Under the pieces are notes generated by a model. That model made no database searches. It had not been told where the DNA came from and was given only the letters and a program-made list of their open reading frames with translations. Below are positions 51,301 through 61,119 of a stretch of DNA of 64,000 bases, piece after piece. Position 1 is the first letter of the stretch, and every line of letters begins with the position of its first letter. The translations under genes and the position numbers were made by a program. This DNA comes from CBDCPI01 sp965220245 (lineage in GTDB: Bacteria > Chloroflexota > Dehalococcoidia > Lucifugimonadales > UBA3495): contig CBDCPI010000013.1 of the NCBI GenBank assembly GCA_965220245.1, forward strand, positions 434,001-498,000, read 5' to 3'.

Positions 51301-53549
51301 CCCTTTCGGCAGCCGGACAAACCGTCACTCGCCAGGGCCTAGAGGAAAAACTTTCCGGGCAGGCAAAGTACTCGGCCGATCTTAAGCTGCCCGGTATGCT
51401 CTACGGCCGGGTGCTGCGCAGCTCTCACCCTCATGCCGAAGTGTTGAGTATCGACGCCTCCCGGGCGGCACAACTGCCCGGCGTTTACGCCGTGGTCACG
51501 CCCTTTGACGCTCCTCCGGGGCGAGTTGCTGCCGATACCGGCATCTTGGATACACGGGTGCGCTTTATGGGCGACGAAGTCGCGGCCGTCGCCGCAGTGG
51601 ATGACGACACGGCGCTTCAAGCATTGGACCTCATCACCGTTGAGTACGATGTGTTGCCCTTTGTGCTGGACCCGGAAGAATCCCTTGTGCCAGATGCTGC
51701 CCCGATTCATCCCGGGGGCAACCTGGCAACGCCGCCGCTTTCCTTGGAGAGGGGCGACGTGGCTCAAGGGTTTGCCGAGGCCGACTTGGTCTTGGAAGAG
51801 GAATACCGGGTACCGACTCACTCTGCCGCGTCCATGGAGCCCCGGGCTGCCTTGGCTTCTTGGACCGATGGCAGCGTGACCGTTTGGAAGTCCAGCCGGG
51901 GCGTCCACGTTGACCGGGCGGCCTTGGCTGCGGCTTTGGGCTTGCCCTTGGACCGAGTCCGAATAGTTGGCCCATACCTCGGTGGCGGATTTGGCAACAA
52001 GGACGAGTCTCGCTTGGCGGCCTTGGCCGCGGTGCTGGCCCAACGGGCCGAAAGGCCGGTCCGCATCGAGTATTCCCGGGGGGACGAGTTCATTGCCGGA
52101 AGGGTGCGTCACGCCGCCCGGCTCAAGACCAAGGTTGGCCTTAAGCGAGACGGCAGCTTAACCGCCATTCACACCACAGCAATACTTAACACCGGCGCCT
52201 ATCTCTCTTCGGGACCCGGGGTGGCCCGGCGCACCGGCCAAGCATCCCTGTACCTCTACCACTGCGCCAACGCCAAGTACGAGGCCAAGGTGGCTTACAC
52301 CAACCGGCCGGTGGCCGGGTCTTACCGGGCTTTGGGAGCGCCCCAAGGCCACTTCGCCTTGGAATCCCTGATGGACCGGGCCGCCGAGACCCTTGGCATG
52401 GACCCATTAGAGTTCCGCCTGCAGAACCGGGTCCGCCCCGATGGCCAACCGGGCTCCCGGGTCTCACCGCCGGACCAGATTATCGACAGCCAGCCGGTTG
52501 AGGGAGGCATTCCCTTCTCCAGCAACGGTCTGGAGCAGTGTCTGCGGCAAGGGGCTGAAGCCTTTGGTTGGCAGCGACATCGGAACTCCACGAAGTCCAA
52601 GGATGTTTCCCTCCGGACCGGATGCGGCTTGAGCATCATGATTTACCGGGGCGGCCCGGGCTCACCGTCATCGGCGGAGGTCCGCGTTGATCCGCCGGGC
52701 GGCTTCACCGTGGTCGTCGGCCTGATCGATGTTGGCGAGGGAGCAACCACGGTTCTCGCTCAAATGGCGGCGGAGATTTTGGGGGTGGGTTATGAGGAGG
52801 TGAAGGTAGTCTCCGCTGACACCGCGGACACTCCGGACGCCCCCATTACCGCCGGGTCCACCGCGACCTTTTCGACCGGCGCCGCAGTGGTAGAAGCCGC
52901 AACCAAGTTACGGGAGCATCTATTGGCCGCAGCCTCCACCGGTCTGGAAGCCCCGGTACAGAACTTGGAGATGGTCCTTGGGGCGGTCAGTGTCAAGGGG
53001 GACCCGGAGCGCCGGATGCCCTTGGCCGAAGTGGCCGCATCGCTGGACGCCGACCAGATGTCTGTCTTGGCTTCCATTATTCCCGGCAGCCCTGATTACG
53101 TCGTCAACTCCTTTGGCGCCCACTTTGCCGAAGTCGAAGTGGACATAGACACCGGACGAGTGCGGGTGCTGCGGTACGTGGCGGCCCAAGACTCGGGCCG
53201 GATTATCAACCCTCAGACCGCCTTGAACCAGGTCGAGGGCGCGGTATCCCAAATGCTAGGGTTTACTTTCTGGGAGGAGTTGGTCACCGACCGCCCGACG
53301 GGTGTGACCGTGAATGCCAGCTACCTGGAACATAAGGCTACAACCATCATGGACTATCCGGATATTCAGGTGATTTTCGCCGACGTAGTCGATCCGGTGG
53401 GCCCCTTGGGGGCCAAGGGTCTGGGCGAAGTCCCTTGTCCGGGAGTCGCGCCCGCAATCGCCAACGCCATTTACGATGCCATAGGCATTCGATTTACGGA
53501 GTTGCCGATAACTCCGGCGCGGGTGCTCCAAGCATTAAGCGCCAAGTGA
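51297..53549 (+). CDS. Molybdenum hydroxylase large (molybdopterin) subunit
   Basis: A 750-residue subunit that carries the Mo cofactor and hydroxylates a substrate carbon with water. Domain motifs: GLEEKLSGQAKYSADL (start of the a/b hammerhead), GGGFGNKDE (FxGFGxK region, ~224), RALGAPQGHFALESLMD, GAKGLGEVPCPGVAPAIANA near the end with the conserved catalytic Glu (GLGE). The CoxL active-site motif AYRCSFR is not present; here GSYRALGAPQ occurs, so it is xanthine dehydrogenase/aldehyde oxidase-type and not CO dehydrogenase. The substrate is unknown, perhaps a purine or aromatic N-heterocycle. Gene order small-large-FAD. Confidence 0.92.
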   Translation: MTLSAAGQTVTRQGLEEKLSGQAKYSADLKLPGMLYGRVLRSSHPHAEVLSIDASRAAQLPGVYAVVTPFDAPPGRVAADTGILDTRVRFMGDEVAAVAAVDDDTALQALDLITVEYDVLPFVLDPEESLVPDAAPIHPGGNLATPPLSLERGDVAQGFAEADLVLEEEYRVPTHSAASMEPRAALASWTDGSVTVWKSSRGVHVDRAALAAALGLPLDRVRIVGPYLGGGFGNKDESRLAALAAVLAQRAERPVRIEYSRGDEFIAGRVRHAARLKTKVGLKRDGSLTAIHTTAILNTGAYLSSGPGVARRTGQASLYLYHCANAKYEAKVAYTNRPVAGSYRALGAPQGHFALESLMDRAAETLGMDPLEFRLQNRVRPDGQPGSRVSPPDQIIDSQPVEGGIPFSSNGLEQCLRQGAEAFGWQRHRNSTKSKDVSLRTGCGLSIMIYRGGPGSPSSAEVRVDPPGGFTVVVGLIDVGEGATTVLAQMAAEILGVGYEEVKVVSADTADTPDAPITAGSTATFSTGAAVVEAATKLREHLLAAASTGLEAPVQNLEMVLGAVSVKGDPERRMPLAEVAASLDADQMSVLASIIPGSPDYVVNSFGAHFAEVEVDIDTGRVRVLRYVAAQDSGRIINPQTALNQVEGAVSQMLGFTFWEELVTDRPTGVTVNASYLEHKATTIMDYPDIQVIFADVVDPVGPLGAKGLGEVPCPGVAPAIANAIYDAIGIRFTELPITPARVLQALSAK

Positions 53550-53590
53550 CCCTCAAGACCGTCCCCAATCGACTGTAAGGAAACTAATCA

Positions 53591-54589
53591 TTGCGCCCGT
53601 TTGAATACTTGGAGCCGGGGGCCATCGCTGAAGCCGTCGACCTGTGTCTGGCACGGCCCAGCGAGACCCAGTTTATTGCCGGCGGTACCGACCTGCTCAC
53701 GGAGATAAAGGAGGGCGTTGCCAACCCCAAGCGCTTGGTAGGTCTGAGCGCAATACCCGGCTTGCAGGAAATCCAAGAAACCGAAGACGGGCTATCCATC
53801 GGCGCCATGACCACTATCGCCGAGGTGGCCGAACACCCGGTTATTCGCTCGGGATTTGCTGCGTTGGCGGAAGCCGCGGCGGGCCTGGCTACGCCGCAGA
53901 TACGCAATTTGGCGACTTTGGGCGGTAACCTGAACCAACGCCCCCGTTGTTGGTATTACCGGCATCCCCTGACGGTGTGCCTTAAAAAGGGCGGCGACCG
54001 GTGCTACGCTCTTGCCGGGGACAGCCGCTACTTGTGCGTTACCGGTGGTGAAGGATGCTATATCGTCCATCCGTCGGATACGGCAGTGGCGCTCACCGCT
54101 TTGGGGGCGTTGGTTGAAATAGCCGGCCCTTCCGGGCTGAGGGTTTTGCCCCTAGAACAGTTCTTTGCTGGCCCAAGCCGTGACCTAACCCGGGAAAACG
54201 TGCTTGGCCCCGGAGAGTTGGTGACCCGGGTTATATTGCCGACACTGCCAGTATCCGAGACTTCGGACAGTTCTCGGACCAGCGTGTATCTAAAAGCCAG
54301 GGAGCGGGAAGGAGGAGATTTCGCTCTGGTCAGCGCGGCGATGGTGTGGTTCTTGAGTGGGGCCTCAATAGCCCATGCTTCCTTGGTGCTGGGCGGTGTG
54401 GCGCCCGTCCCTTACCGGGCGACGCAAGTTGAGCAATACTTGATCGACCGGCCCTTGCATGAAGTGAACCCGGAGCACGCTGCCAGCTTGGCCCTGCCTC
54501 AGGCTACGCCTATGCCTGACAACGCCTACAAAGTAGTCTTGGCGTCTAATCTGGTTAAGCAGGCTATACGCCTCATGTTGCAGAACTAG
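53591..54589 (+). CDS. Molybdenum hydroxylase FAD-binding subunit with extra cysteine cluster
   Basis: A 332-residue FAD subunit. FAD motifs are QFIAGGTDLLTE (~30) and TLGGNLNQRPRCWYY (~115). After it comes a loop with four cysteines (C at RPRCWYY, TVCLKK, DRCYAL, YLC..GCYIVHPSD). A loop of this type binds a [4Fe-4S] cluster in 4-hydroxybenzoyl-CoA reductase and YagS/PaoB-like proteins, so a cluster is likely here too. The start is TTG, 41 bp after the large-subunit stop. Completes the three-subunit enzyme. Confidence 0.9.
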   Translation: MRPFEYLEPGAIAEAVDLCLARPSETQFIAGGTDLLTEIKEGVANPKRLVGLSAIPGLQEIQETEDGLSIGAMTTIAEVAEHPVIRSGFAALAEAAAGLATPQIRNLATLGGNLNQRPRCWYYRHPLTVCLKKGGDRCYALAGDSRYLCVTGGEGCYIVHPSDTAVALTALGALVEIAGPSGLRVLPLEQFFAGPSRDLTRENVLGPGELVTRVILPTLPVSETSDSSRTSVYLKAREREGGDFALVSAAMVWFLSGASIAHASLVLGGVAPVPYRATQVEQYLIDRPLHEVNPEHAASLALPQATPMPDNAYKVVLASNLVKQAIRLMLQN

Positions 54590-54709
54590 ACCAAGCCCCG
54601 CTCCGGGTTTCGGCTACGTTATGTTCACCCGATGGAAGTCCCTTAGCTCCGTCTCGCTCATCCTGATCGAAGCGAAACGGAGCGGCAGGCCCTATCCTGA
54701 GGGTAGCAG

Positions 54710-55153
54710 CTAGTCGGCAGGGACCGGCGACGCCTGAAGCAGTTGGGTCCTCGCCCGGATTTGCTCGTCCCAGCCGCGCACCCGCATATCGATCATCAAG
54801 CCGTCGGGCCCCTTGTACTTGCGATTGACGGCGCTGCTCCCAGGACATTCGGTGCCCTCGGCGCCTTCCGCTCGCTCGAAGGTGGCAACCGCCTCCTCCA
54901 AGTCGTCCACGTAGAAACCGATGTGGTGGACACCGGCCACCGTAGAGGGTCCCTCGCCTAGATTGGGTGCTTCATCGCTGCCGAGCTTAAGGACAGCGAA
55001 GTAGATGTAGCCGTCGCTCAACCAGACCCCGTCTTCCCCCGTGTCTCTGGGCTTCCGGTGAAGTTCCTGCAGGCCGAAAACCTCTTTATAGAACTCAGCG
55101 GTCTTGACCGGGTCTTCGGTATGCAGGGCTATGTGTTTAATCCGTGCCATCAT
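54710..55153 (-). CDS. VOC (glyoxalase/dioxygenase-fold) protein
   Basis: A 147-residue vicinal-oxygen-chelate protein. The two beta-alpha-beta-beta-beta modules start RIKHIALHTEDPVKTAEFYK and GVHHIGFYVDDLEEAVATFE. Candidate metal ligands are H8 and H near HHIGF, with Glu/Asp later (GPDGLMIDMR). The family includes glyoxalase I, methylmalonyl-CoA epimerase and extradiol dioxygenases; a reaction cannot be assigned. Single gene, convergent with the molybdenum hydroxylase operon. Confidence 0.87.
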   Translation of the reverse strand: MMARIKHIALHTEDPVKTAEFYKEVFGLQELHRKPRDTGEDGVWLSDGYIYFAVLKLGSDEAPNLGEGPSTVAGVHHIGFYVDDLEEAVATFERAEGAEGTECPGSSAVNRKYKGPDGLMIDMRVRGWDEQIRARTQLLQASPVPAD

Positions 55154-55301
55154 CTACCTCTCTCGCACCGGCGGCGAACGATGTACCTATTGGAGGGCTC
55201 TAATATTGATGTGACGCCCGCCCCGGCTTGTCTATTTTTGGAGTAAGCTAACTAATATCGACTAAATGTCCGTAGTGCGATTCCCTTGCGGTGGCTCGTG
55301 A

Positions 55302-57044
55302 CTACCGGCCCATGGCGTACCCGTCGCGGCGGGGGTCGCCGCCGCCGCTTAGGCCGCCCCGTTGGTGGTCGACTTGGACCGCGCACACACACCCCAGCCG
55401 GAAGGTCCAGTCGTCCCAGATTTCCACCCGGTGGCCCATCCGCCTCAATTCCGCAATCGTGTGAGCCGGGATACGTCCTTCAACACCTACTAGACCCGGA
55501 TGGTAGGCGTGAGGCCAAAAGGAGTTGGGGAAGCTCCAGGTCGAGACCCGCGGGGCTTCGATAGCCTGCTGCACGTCCATGCCGAACTCGGCCACGTTCA
55601 AGAAGAACTGGACCATGGACTGGGGTTGCACGTCCCCGCCCGGAGTGCCGAAGGGCATCCACACCTTGCCATTTTGGAAAGACAGGGCCGGGTTGGGGGT
55701 TAGCCGGGGCCGCTTCCCCGGCTCAATGGCGCAAGGGTGCTGGGGATCGAGCCAGCTTTGAGAGCCCCGGGCCGAGATAACGAAGCCCAGTCCCCGGGCC
55801 AAGGGGGCGGTGCCCAGACTGTCACTCGGGGTAGCCGAGAAGGCGTTACCCCACTGGTCGACCACGCAGACATAGCTGGTATCGGCCTGCAACCTCCCGG
55901 AAACCGGTTCGGGATGCTCCACTCCCGCACCGGGTATCCCGGCATCTTGGTACGGCCACGGATCGCCCGCATAAGGCATCTGAGGGTTCGCTTGTTCCGG
56001 ATCGATGGCCCGACGGCGCTCGGCGGCATAGGCCTTGCTTAGCAGTCCGTCCATGGGCACATCTACGAAGTCCGGGTCGCCATAGTAGCTATGGCGGTCG
56101 GCAAAAGCCAACTTCTGCGCCTCCAACAGCGTGTGTAGGTAGGCCGGACTGTTGTGGCCCATTCCCTTCAAGTCGAAGTCCTCCAGGATATGGAGGGTCT
56201 GAATATTGACGGGGCCTTGGCACCAAGGGCCGCAGGTATAAACTTCGACTCCCTTGTAGCTGCCGATGGCGGGCGGCTCCAGCTTGGCTTGGAACTCCGC
56301 CAAATCATCCATGGACAGAAGCCCCCCCTGCTCCTGGCAGAATCGCACCATCTCTTCGGCGATCTGACCCCGGTAAAAAAAGTCGCGTGCGGCTTGGAGG
56401 GCGGCCTCGCGTCCTTGCTGGACGGTGGCGCATTCTACGTCAATTAGCCGCCGGAAGGTCCTCCCCAAGTCTTGTTGCACCAGCACATCACCAATTGCCG
56501 GTGCATGGCCGTCGGGGAAGAACACCTCTTGGGTGCTGGTCCAGCCGGCGGCTCTCACCCGTCCGGCCAGTCCGGAAAGCGCCCTTTGCAAAGTGGCCGG
56601 GATGGGAAATCCCTTTTCCGCTATCTCCAACGCCGGGGTTACCACTTGCTTGAAAGTCATGGTCCCGTAGAGCTTCAGGGCGGTGATCCAAGCGTCGGCA
56701 GCAGCCGGCGTGACGGTGCGCAGAATACCCGCTGGCATATCGCCGCCGTGATGCTGCTGAAAGTAATCGGTGCTGGCGGCTTTGGGCCAGCGTCCCAATC
56801 CAGCGATGGTGACGGTCTCTTGGCGCTGGGCATCGTGAAGAATTATGGGCGCCACGCCACCAAAGCTAGTGTATTGAGGAAGCGTGACGTTGATAGTGAT
56901 TCCGGCCGCCACGCCAGCGTCGGTGGCATTTCCCCCTTGCTCCAGAATCCGGTACGCCGCCGCGGTAGCCAGGTAATGACCTGACGACGCCATGTGGGTA
57001 GCCCCGGTGATCAAAGGGCGGTAGCTTCTCAGACCGATAGCCAC
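55302..57044 (-). CDS. Gamma-glutamyltransferase family protein
   Basis: A 580-residue Ntn-hydrolase that is cleaved autocatalytically before a Thr. The large-subunit part begins MASSGHYLATAAAYRILEQG and GGNATDAGVAAGITINVTLP. The likely nucleophile is the Thr in ADTSYVCVVDQWGN, near residue 395; classical enzymes have TTHxSV at this site, so D-T-S-Y is a divergent form. The small subunit contains AFSATPSDSLG, FGTPGGDVQPQSMVQFFLN and AIEAPR. No signal peptide is seen, although periplasmic location is usual. It may process gamma-glutamyl amides or act as a cephalosporin-acylase-like hydrolase. Confidence 0.87.
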   Translation of the reverse strand: MAIGLRSYRPLITGATHMASSGHYLATAAAYRILEQGGNATDAGVAAGITINVTLPQYTSFGGVAPIILHDAQRQETVTIAGLGRWPKAASTDYFQQHHGGDMPAGILRTVTPAAADAWITALKLYGTMTFKQVVTPALEIAEKGFPIPATLQRALSGLAGRVRAAGWTSTQEVFFPDGHAPAIGDVLVQQDLGRTFRRLIDVECATVQQGREAALQAARDFFYRGQIAEEMVRFCQEQGGLLSMDDLAEFQAKLEPPAIGSYKGVEVYTCGPWCQGPVNIQTLHILEDFDLKGMGHNSPAYLHTLLEAQKLAFADRHSYYGDPDFVDVPMDGLLSKAYAAERRRAIDPEQANPQMPYAGDPWPYQDAGIPGAGVEHPEPVSGRLQADTSYVCVVDQWGNAFSATPSDSLGTAPLARGLGFVISARGSQSWLDPQHPCAIEPGKRPRLTPNPALSFQNGKVWMPFGTPGGDVQPQSMVQFFLNVAEFGMDVQQAIEAPRVSTWSFPNSFWPHAYHPGLVGVEGRIPAHTIAELRRMGHRVEIWDDWTFRLGCVCAVQVDHQRGGLSGGGDPRRDGYAMGR

Positions 57045-57145
57045 GATGCGCCTCCCTTGGCTGCCGGATGAAGTCAGTGGTAGCAGATTGAGGCAAGCAT
57101 AGCCGTGGGCTGGCTAATGTGTCAACGGAATCGGACCGGATGAAG

Positions 57146-58351
57146 TCAGTCGGCGGCTGTAGCCAAGGTAGCGGTCAGCATAGCCAACCCCTGGCAGTAC
57201 TTAACGTTGCTCTCCCATTGGCGAAAGTCCGCCACCGGCTGCTTCCGCAACGCGGCACAAAGGGAGTCGTTACGATTGAACACCAGGTCGTCCACCGCCA
57301 CGGTGATGATGGCTTGGGATTTCATGGTATTGCCGCGGAGCAACCCGTCAAAAAAGCGGTAGACGTGCGGGCTCTCCAGCGACGCGCTGGAGCACACTAG
57401 GGCCAAGCGGTCGTAATAGTAGGTCCTCAGGGAGAACCCCGGGTCCGACCGGAGAGTTTTCTCATCGTCGACGGCCAAAGACCAAGTGGGAACGTTGGCC
57501 GTGTTCAGGTCCTCGCAAATCCGTACTAAGAGCGGCGCGTCCTGCACGGAACCGGCCACTAGGACCCTTGGTTGGATGCTAGCCGTCCCTTGCAACTGCT
57601 GCTGGGCCGCTATAAGAGGCTCGGCTACTCCCGCTCGGCGCAAGAACTCGTCCGGCACTTGGCCCCGCGACCGGGCCAAGGTATCAAGCCCGATAATGCT
57701 GGGCCCGGCATGGCGTACCGAGCGCAGGCCGATCACCTGGCTCAAGTCGCAGTCACCAAAGAGCGTCATGTCCAGGGTAACTTGGTCGAAAAAGGCGCCT
57801 TTGAGTTGCACGTTTAGCAGCCACGCCCCCCGCAGGTCCGCCTCGGTGAGGTCCGCTAATTCTAAAGAAGCGGCGGTCAAACGGGCGCTGCGCAGATCGG
57901 CGCCCGCCAGGTTGGTCCAAGACAGGTCGGTGTTGCTCAGGTCGGCGCCGGCCAGGCTGGCCCCGGCCAGGTTGGCGCAGGACAGGTCGGCAAAGGAGAG
58001 GTCGGCGCCGCGAAGATTGGCTCCTTGAAGGAAACTCCCGCTCAGCTTGCTCCTGCCCAGGGTAGCCCCTGTCAAAACGGCGTCCCGGAGATCGATTTGG
58101 GCCAGGTTGGACCGCCATAAATGGGCGGCTTGGAGGTTAGCCCCGGATAAGTCAGCCAAGCGTAAGTCGGCCCCGGTCAGGTCGATTCCGCTGAGGTTGT
58201 CATGGGCCAGATCGGCGTTGGCTAGCCGGGCTCGGCTAAGAAATGCCCCGGAAAGGTCGAGCTGGCGCCGTTGCCAGAATTCCTGCTCCCGCCACCGGGC
58301 CACCTCGGGTGACCCTTTTTTGATCATGGCGATGTGTTCCTGCTTTGCCAA
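57146..58351 (-). CDS. Pentapeptide-repeat protein with degenerate TIR-like C-terminal domain
   Basis: A 401-residue protein. Residues ~30-210 are pentapeptide repeats of the A(D/N)LXX type (about 35), forming a right-handed quadrilateral beta-helix. Residues 211-245, SVRHAGPSIIGLDTLARSRG with VPDEFLRRAGV, match the linker seen in pentapeptide-TIR fusion proteins. Residues ~261-395 resemble a TIR domain (VLVAGSVQDAPLLVRICEDL, WSLAVDDEKTL, YYYDRLALVCSSASLESPHV), but the first strand lacks the FISYSSKD loop and the catalytic Glu (usually in a VxxE helix) is not at its place. It may be a dead or altered NADase. The role is unknown; a defence or signalling function is an inference from its relatives. 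Confidence 0.75.
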   Translation of the reverse strand: MAKQEHIAMIKKGSPEVARWREQEFWQRRQLDLSGAFLSRARLANADLAHDNLSGIDLTGADLRLADLSGANLQAAHLWRSNLAQIDLRDAVLTGATLGRSKLSGSFLQGANLRGADLSFADLSCANLAGASLAGADLSNTDLSWTNLAGADLRSARLTAASLELADLTEADLRGAWLLNVQLKGAFFDQVTLDMTLFGDCDLSQVIGLRSVRHAGPSIIGLDTLARSRGQVPDEFLRRAGVAEPLIAAQQQLQGTASIQPRVLVAGSVQDAPLLVRICEDLNTANVPTWSLAVDDEKTLRSDPGFSLRTYYYDRLALVCSSASLESPHVYRFFDGLLRGNTMKSQAIITVAVDDLVFNRNDSLCAALRKQPVADFRQWESNVKYCQGLAMLTATLATAAD

Positions 58352-58432
58352 CCGGCGTAGCCTCCATGCGTTGGGCGAGAGAAGAATTCTTAGCGGTAAA
58401 CCGGGGGAGCCGGGCCGGGGTTCGAGCTGCTT

Positions 58433-59578
58433 TTAGCTTCGCCCGGAGAAAGCCGGCATGACACCTTCGGCAAACCGGGTCAACTGCTCCCGGTATTCGT
58501 GCCAGGGCATCCCTTCGGGCCAATGCACCACGATGTCTTCCAACCCTGGGTACTTGGCTTCATACTCTCGAAGCAGGTCAACAAAGGCTTCGGGGGGCCC
58601 GCAAGCCCAGACCTTTTGGGCGACCCCATCTTCCAAAGCGGGCACTCCTGCCGGCGCTCCGGGAGTTCCCCAAGGACGGCCCTGTTCATCGGTGTAGCGC
58701 ACGAAACCGAAGGGAGCGAACCACTTGTAGCGTTCGTCATGATAAGGCCGGGCCTTTTCGATGGCCGCCTGCTGGGTATCGTCGATATAAAATCCTATGC
58801 CCAAGGCCAAGTCTTGCCCCAAGCTTAGCTGGCGGCCAGCGCCCGCCGCCGCCTCTTGGTATGACCGAAACATCTGGTCCACCAGCTTTTCTCCGGTCAG
58901 GTGCACCATTCCCTTGATGCCTTTGCGGGCTATGTATTCCAGAGTGCGGCCGCTGGCGATGGGTTGCCAAATCTCTACGGGAAGATTTACCGGGCGGGGC
59001 ACCATCGTGATCTCTTTCAGTTGATAGCCCCGATAAGGAACGTCTGGCGGGATGGTGAAGTGCTTTCCGTGATGGCTGAACGACTCCTCGTTGAAGGCCT
59101 TGAAGATTACTTCCATCTGCTCTTCGAAGTATTCTCGGTTGGCGTCGTTGTCGATCACTGGCGCGCCGAAGGTTTCGACCTCCCGGGAGTGGTAGCCGCG
59201 GCCAACGCCAAAAATCAACCGGCCGCCGGTCAAGATGTCGGCCATGGCAAAGTCTTCCGCGATACGCAGGGGGTGCCACATGGGCACAATGTTGAATGCC
59301 GCGCCGAACTTGAGGTTCTTGGTCTGCCCGGCGAGGTGAACCCCCAGAAGAATCAGGTTGGGAAGGCATTCGTAACCTTCCCTCTGGAAGTGGTGCTCGG
59401 CGGTCCACAAACAGTGAAACCCCAAGCCGTCCATGTGCTTGGCCAAGGCGACGGAGTGTTCGTAGGCCTGGACCAATTGCTCGTTGGTATACCTTCGCTC
59501 ATCCGCCGGAGTTCCCTCGGCGCCCACATTTTCCAGGTCAATCTGTCCGACGTATAGGACGGAAAACCGCTTTATCAT
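58433..59578 (-). CDS. LLM-class flavin-dependent oxidoreductase
   Basis: A 381-residue luciferase-like monooxygenase using reduced flavin (FMN or F420). TIM-barrel features: CLWTAEHHFQREGYECLPN, LKFGAAFNIVPMWHPLRIAE, GRLIFGVGRGYHSREVETFG (flavin phosphate loop) and VEIWQPIASGRTLEYIARKG. The substrate is unknown; relatives in this group are annotated as alkanal monooxygenase-like. No strong ribosome-binding site was picked out. It may be transcribed with the pentapeptide-repeat gene 80 bp downstream on the same strand. Confidence 0.9.
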   Translation of the reverse strand: MIKRFSVLYVGQIDLENVGAEGTPADERRYTNEQLVQAYEHSVALAKHMDGLGFHCLWTAEHHFQREGYECLPNLILLGVHLAGQTKNLKFGAAFNIVPMWHPLRIAEDFAMADILTGGRLIFGVGRGYHSREVETFGAPVIDNDANREYFEEQMEVIFKAFNEESFSHHGKHFTIPPDVPYRGYQLKEITMVPRPVNLPVEIWQPIASGRTLEYIARKGIKGMVHLTGEKLVDQMFRSYQEAAAGAGRQLSLGQDLALGIGFYIDDTQQAAIEKARPYHDERYKWFAPFGFVRYTDEQGRPWGTPGAPAGVPALEDGVAQKVWACGPPEAFVDLLREYEAKYPGLEDIVVHWPEGMPWHEYREQLTRFAEGVMPAFSGRS

Positions 59579-59750
59579 CTTTGGTCCACTCCTCTGGGGT
59601 CCGCTCCTCCGGCGCCGCGCCTGAAGCTAGGAAATCAGATTGGTCTGCAAACTCTGGAATGCCGCGCGGTGCCCGTGAACTCCGGGTCCAAAGGGTTTCG
59701 CGCAATCTTGCTGGCAGCGGCGCAATTATATCATGGCATCCATCACACCC

Positions 59751-60959
59751 TTAATGCACCACGCCTCGCTCCTTAAGTTCCATAAATTGGTCCCCGGAAA
59801 AACCCAAGCCGCGCAGCACCTCCTCGGTATGCTGCCCGGTCACCGATCCCACGTGCCTTACCCGGCCGGGAGTCTCCGAGAGGTTTATGGGAATTCCAAC
59901 CTGGCTGACTTTGCCCTCGGGGACTACTGGGGCTTCGACCTCCACCACCATATTCCGGTGGACCACCTGAGGGTCGGCCATGGCTTCCTCCAAGCTATAC
60001 ACCTTACCCACCGATATGTTCCGGTCTTTCAAAAACTCGAACCACTCATCCCTGGTCCGGGTCGTGAAAGTCCGTTCCAGGAAGTCTTTTATCTTCTCGA
60101 GTTCTGCTCCCTTGGCTCCCTGGTTGTCCTGCAAGTCTTCTCTTCCCAGAATGCGGCAAAGATTGACCCAGAACCAGGGCTCAAGAGCGGCGATGCTCAG
60201 ATATTTGTCGTCTTTGGTGCGGTACACGTTGTAGTACGGAACACCGCCGGTAAGACGGCTCTGGCCCCTAGCCGGTGAGCTTCCTTGTTGGAAATACGCG
60301 GAAATCATGGCGGCCATCATGTACATCACTCCCTCGGTCATGGCGATGTCCAAATATTGACCGCGGCCGGTGGTATTGCGGGCCAGCAGGGCGGCAAGGA
60401 TGGCGATTGCCCCGCATAAGCCGCCTCCAGCGTAATCTGCCAGCAGGTTGGAAGGTATAGCGGGCTTTTCCTCTTCGGAGTAGCCGATCATACTCAGCAC
60501 GCCGGAAAAGGAGATGTAGTTGATGTCGTGGCCGGCCATGTTGGCGTAGGGACCGTCCTGCCCGTAACCGGAAACCGAACAATAGACAACCTTGGGGTTG
60601 ATGTCACTTACCTTCCGGTACCCGGCACCCAACCGGTCCATGACCCCGGGACGGAAGCCTTCCACCACCACGTCGGCTTCCCGGAGCAAGGTGTAGAAAA
60701 TCTCCTGGGCTTCGGGCTCCTTCATGTTCAGCCCCAAGCTACGCTTATTGCGCTGCAAGGCGTTATAGGCAGCATGACGCCGCTCCTCCTCCAGGTTGGT
60801 AATGCCGTTTACCACTTGCTCGTAAGCGGCCCGGTCTCCGGTCATGGCGCGCTCGATCATCAGGACATCGGCTCCCAGGTCTCCCAAGATCATGGTGCAG
60901 AACATCCCTGGGGCGTTCCGGCAAAAGTCCAAAACCTTGATTCCTTCCAGAGCTTGCAT
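59751..60959 (-). CDS. CaiB/BaiF family III CoA-transferase
   Basis: A 402-residue cytoplasmic enzyme that transfers CoA between carboxylic acids. Family motifs: MQALEGIKVLDFCRNAPGMF, ADVVVEGFRPGVMDRLGAGY, VYCSVSGYGQDGPYANMAGH (the conserved GYGQxGP) and DIAMTEGVMYMMAAM. The catalytic Asp of formyl-CoA transferase (position ~169) lies in this last region as the Asp of YLDIAMTEG. The substrate pair is unknown; such genes often serve carnitine, bile-acid or aromatic acid activation. Single-gene unit, 160 bp from the divergent SDR gene. Confidence 0.92.
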   Translation of the reverse strand: MQALEGIKVLDFCRNAPGMFCTMILGDLGADVLMIERAMTGDRAAYEQVVNGITNLEEERRHAAYNALQRNKRSLGLNMKEPEAQEIFYTLLREADVVVEGFRPGVMDRLGAGYRKVSDINPKVVYCSVSGYGQDGPYANMAGHDINYISFSGVLSMIGYSEEEKPAIPSNLLADYAGGGLCGAIAILAALLARNTTGRGQYLDIAMTEGVMYMMAAMISAYFQQGSSPARGQSRLTGGVPYYNVYRTKDDKYLSIAALEPWFWVNLCRILGREDLQDNQGAKGAELEKIKDFLERTFTTRTRDEWFEFLKDRNISVGKVYSLEEAMADPQVVHRNMVVEVEAPVVPEGKVSQVGIPINLSETPGRVRHVGSVTGQHTEEVLRGLGFSGDQFMELKERGVVH

Positions 60960-61119
60960 TGGCTGGCTCCTCGTTGGCTGGTCTTAGATGCGGTAATTAT
61001 ACCGAAGACGTAACAGTGTCCAAGAGCGGCGTACCTAGGTGCATGGTGCGCCCCTTTCCGGTAGCGGCTATAATTTCTTTGCTTTCCCCGCAGGCAATCA
61101 AAAGATTACGGAGGCTGAT

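Noticed and set aside
51297..53549. Aerobic carbon monoxide dehydrogenase (coxL)
   Set aside because: The AYRCSFR active-site motif of CoxL is absent, so a xanthine-dehydrogenase-like function is preferred.
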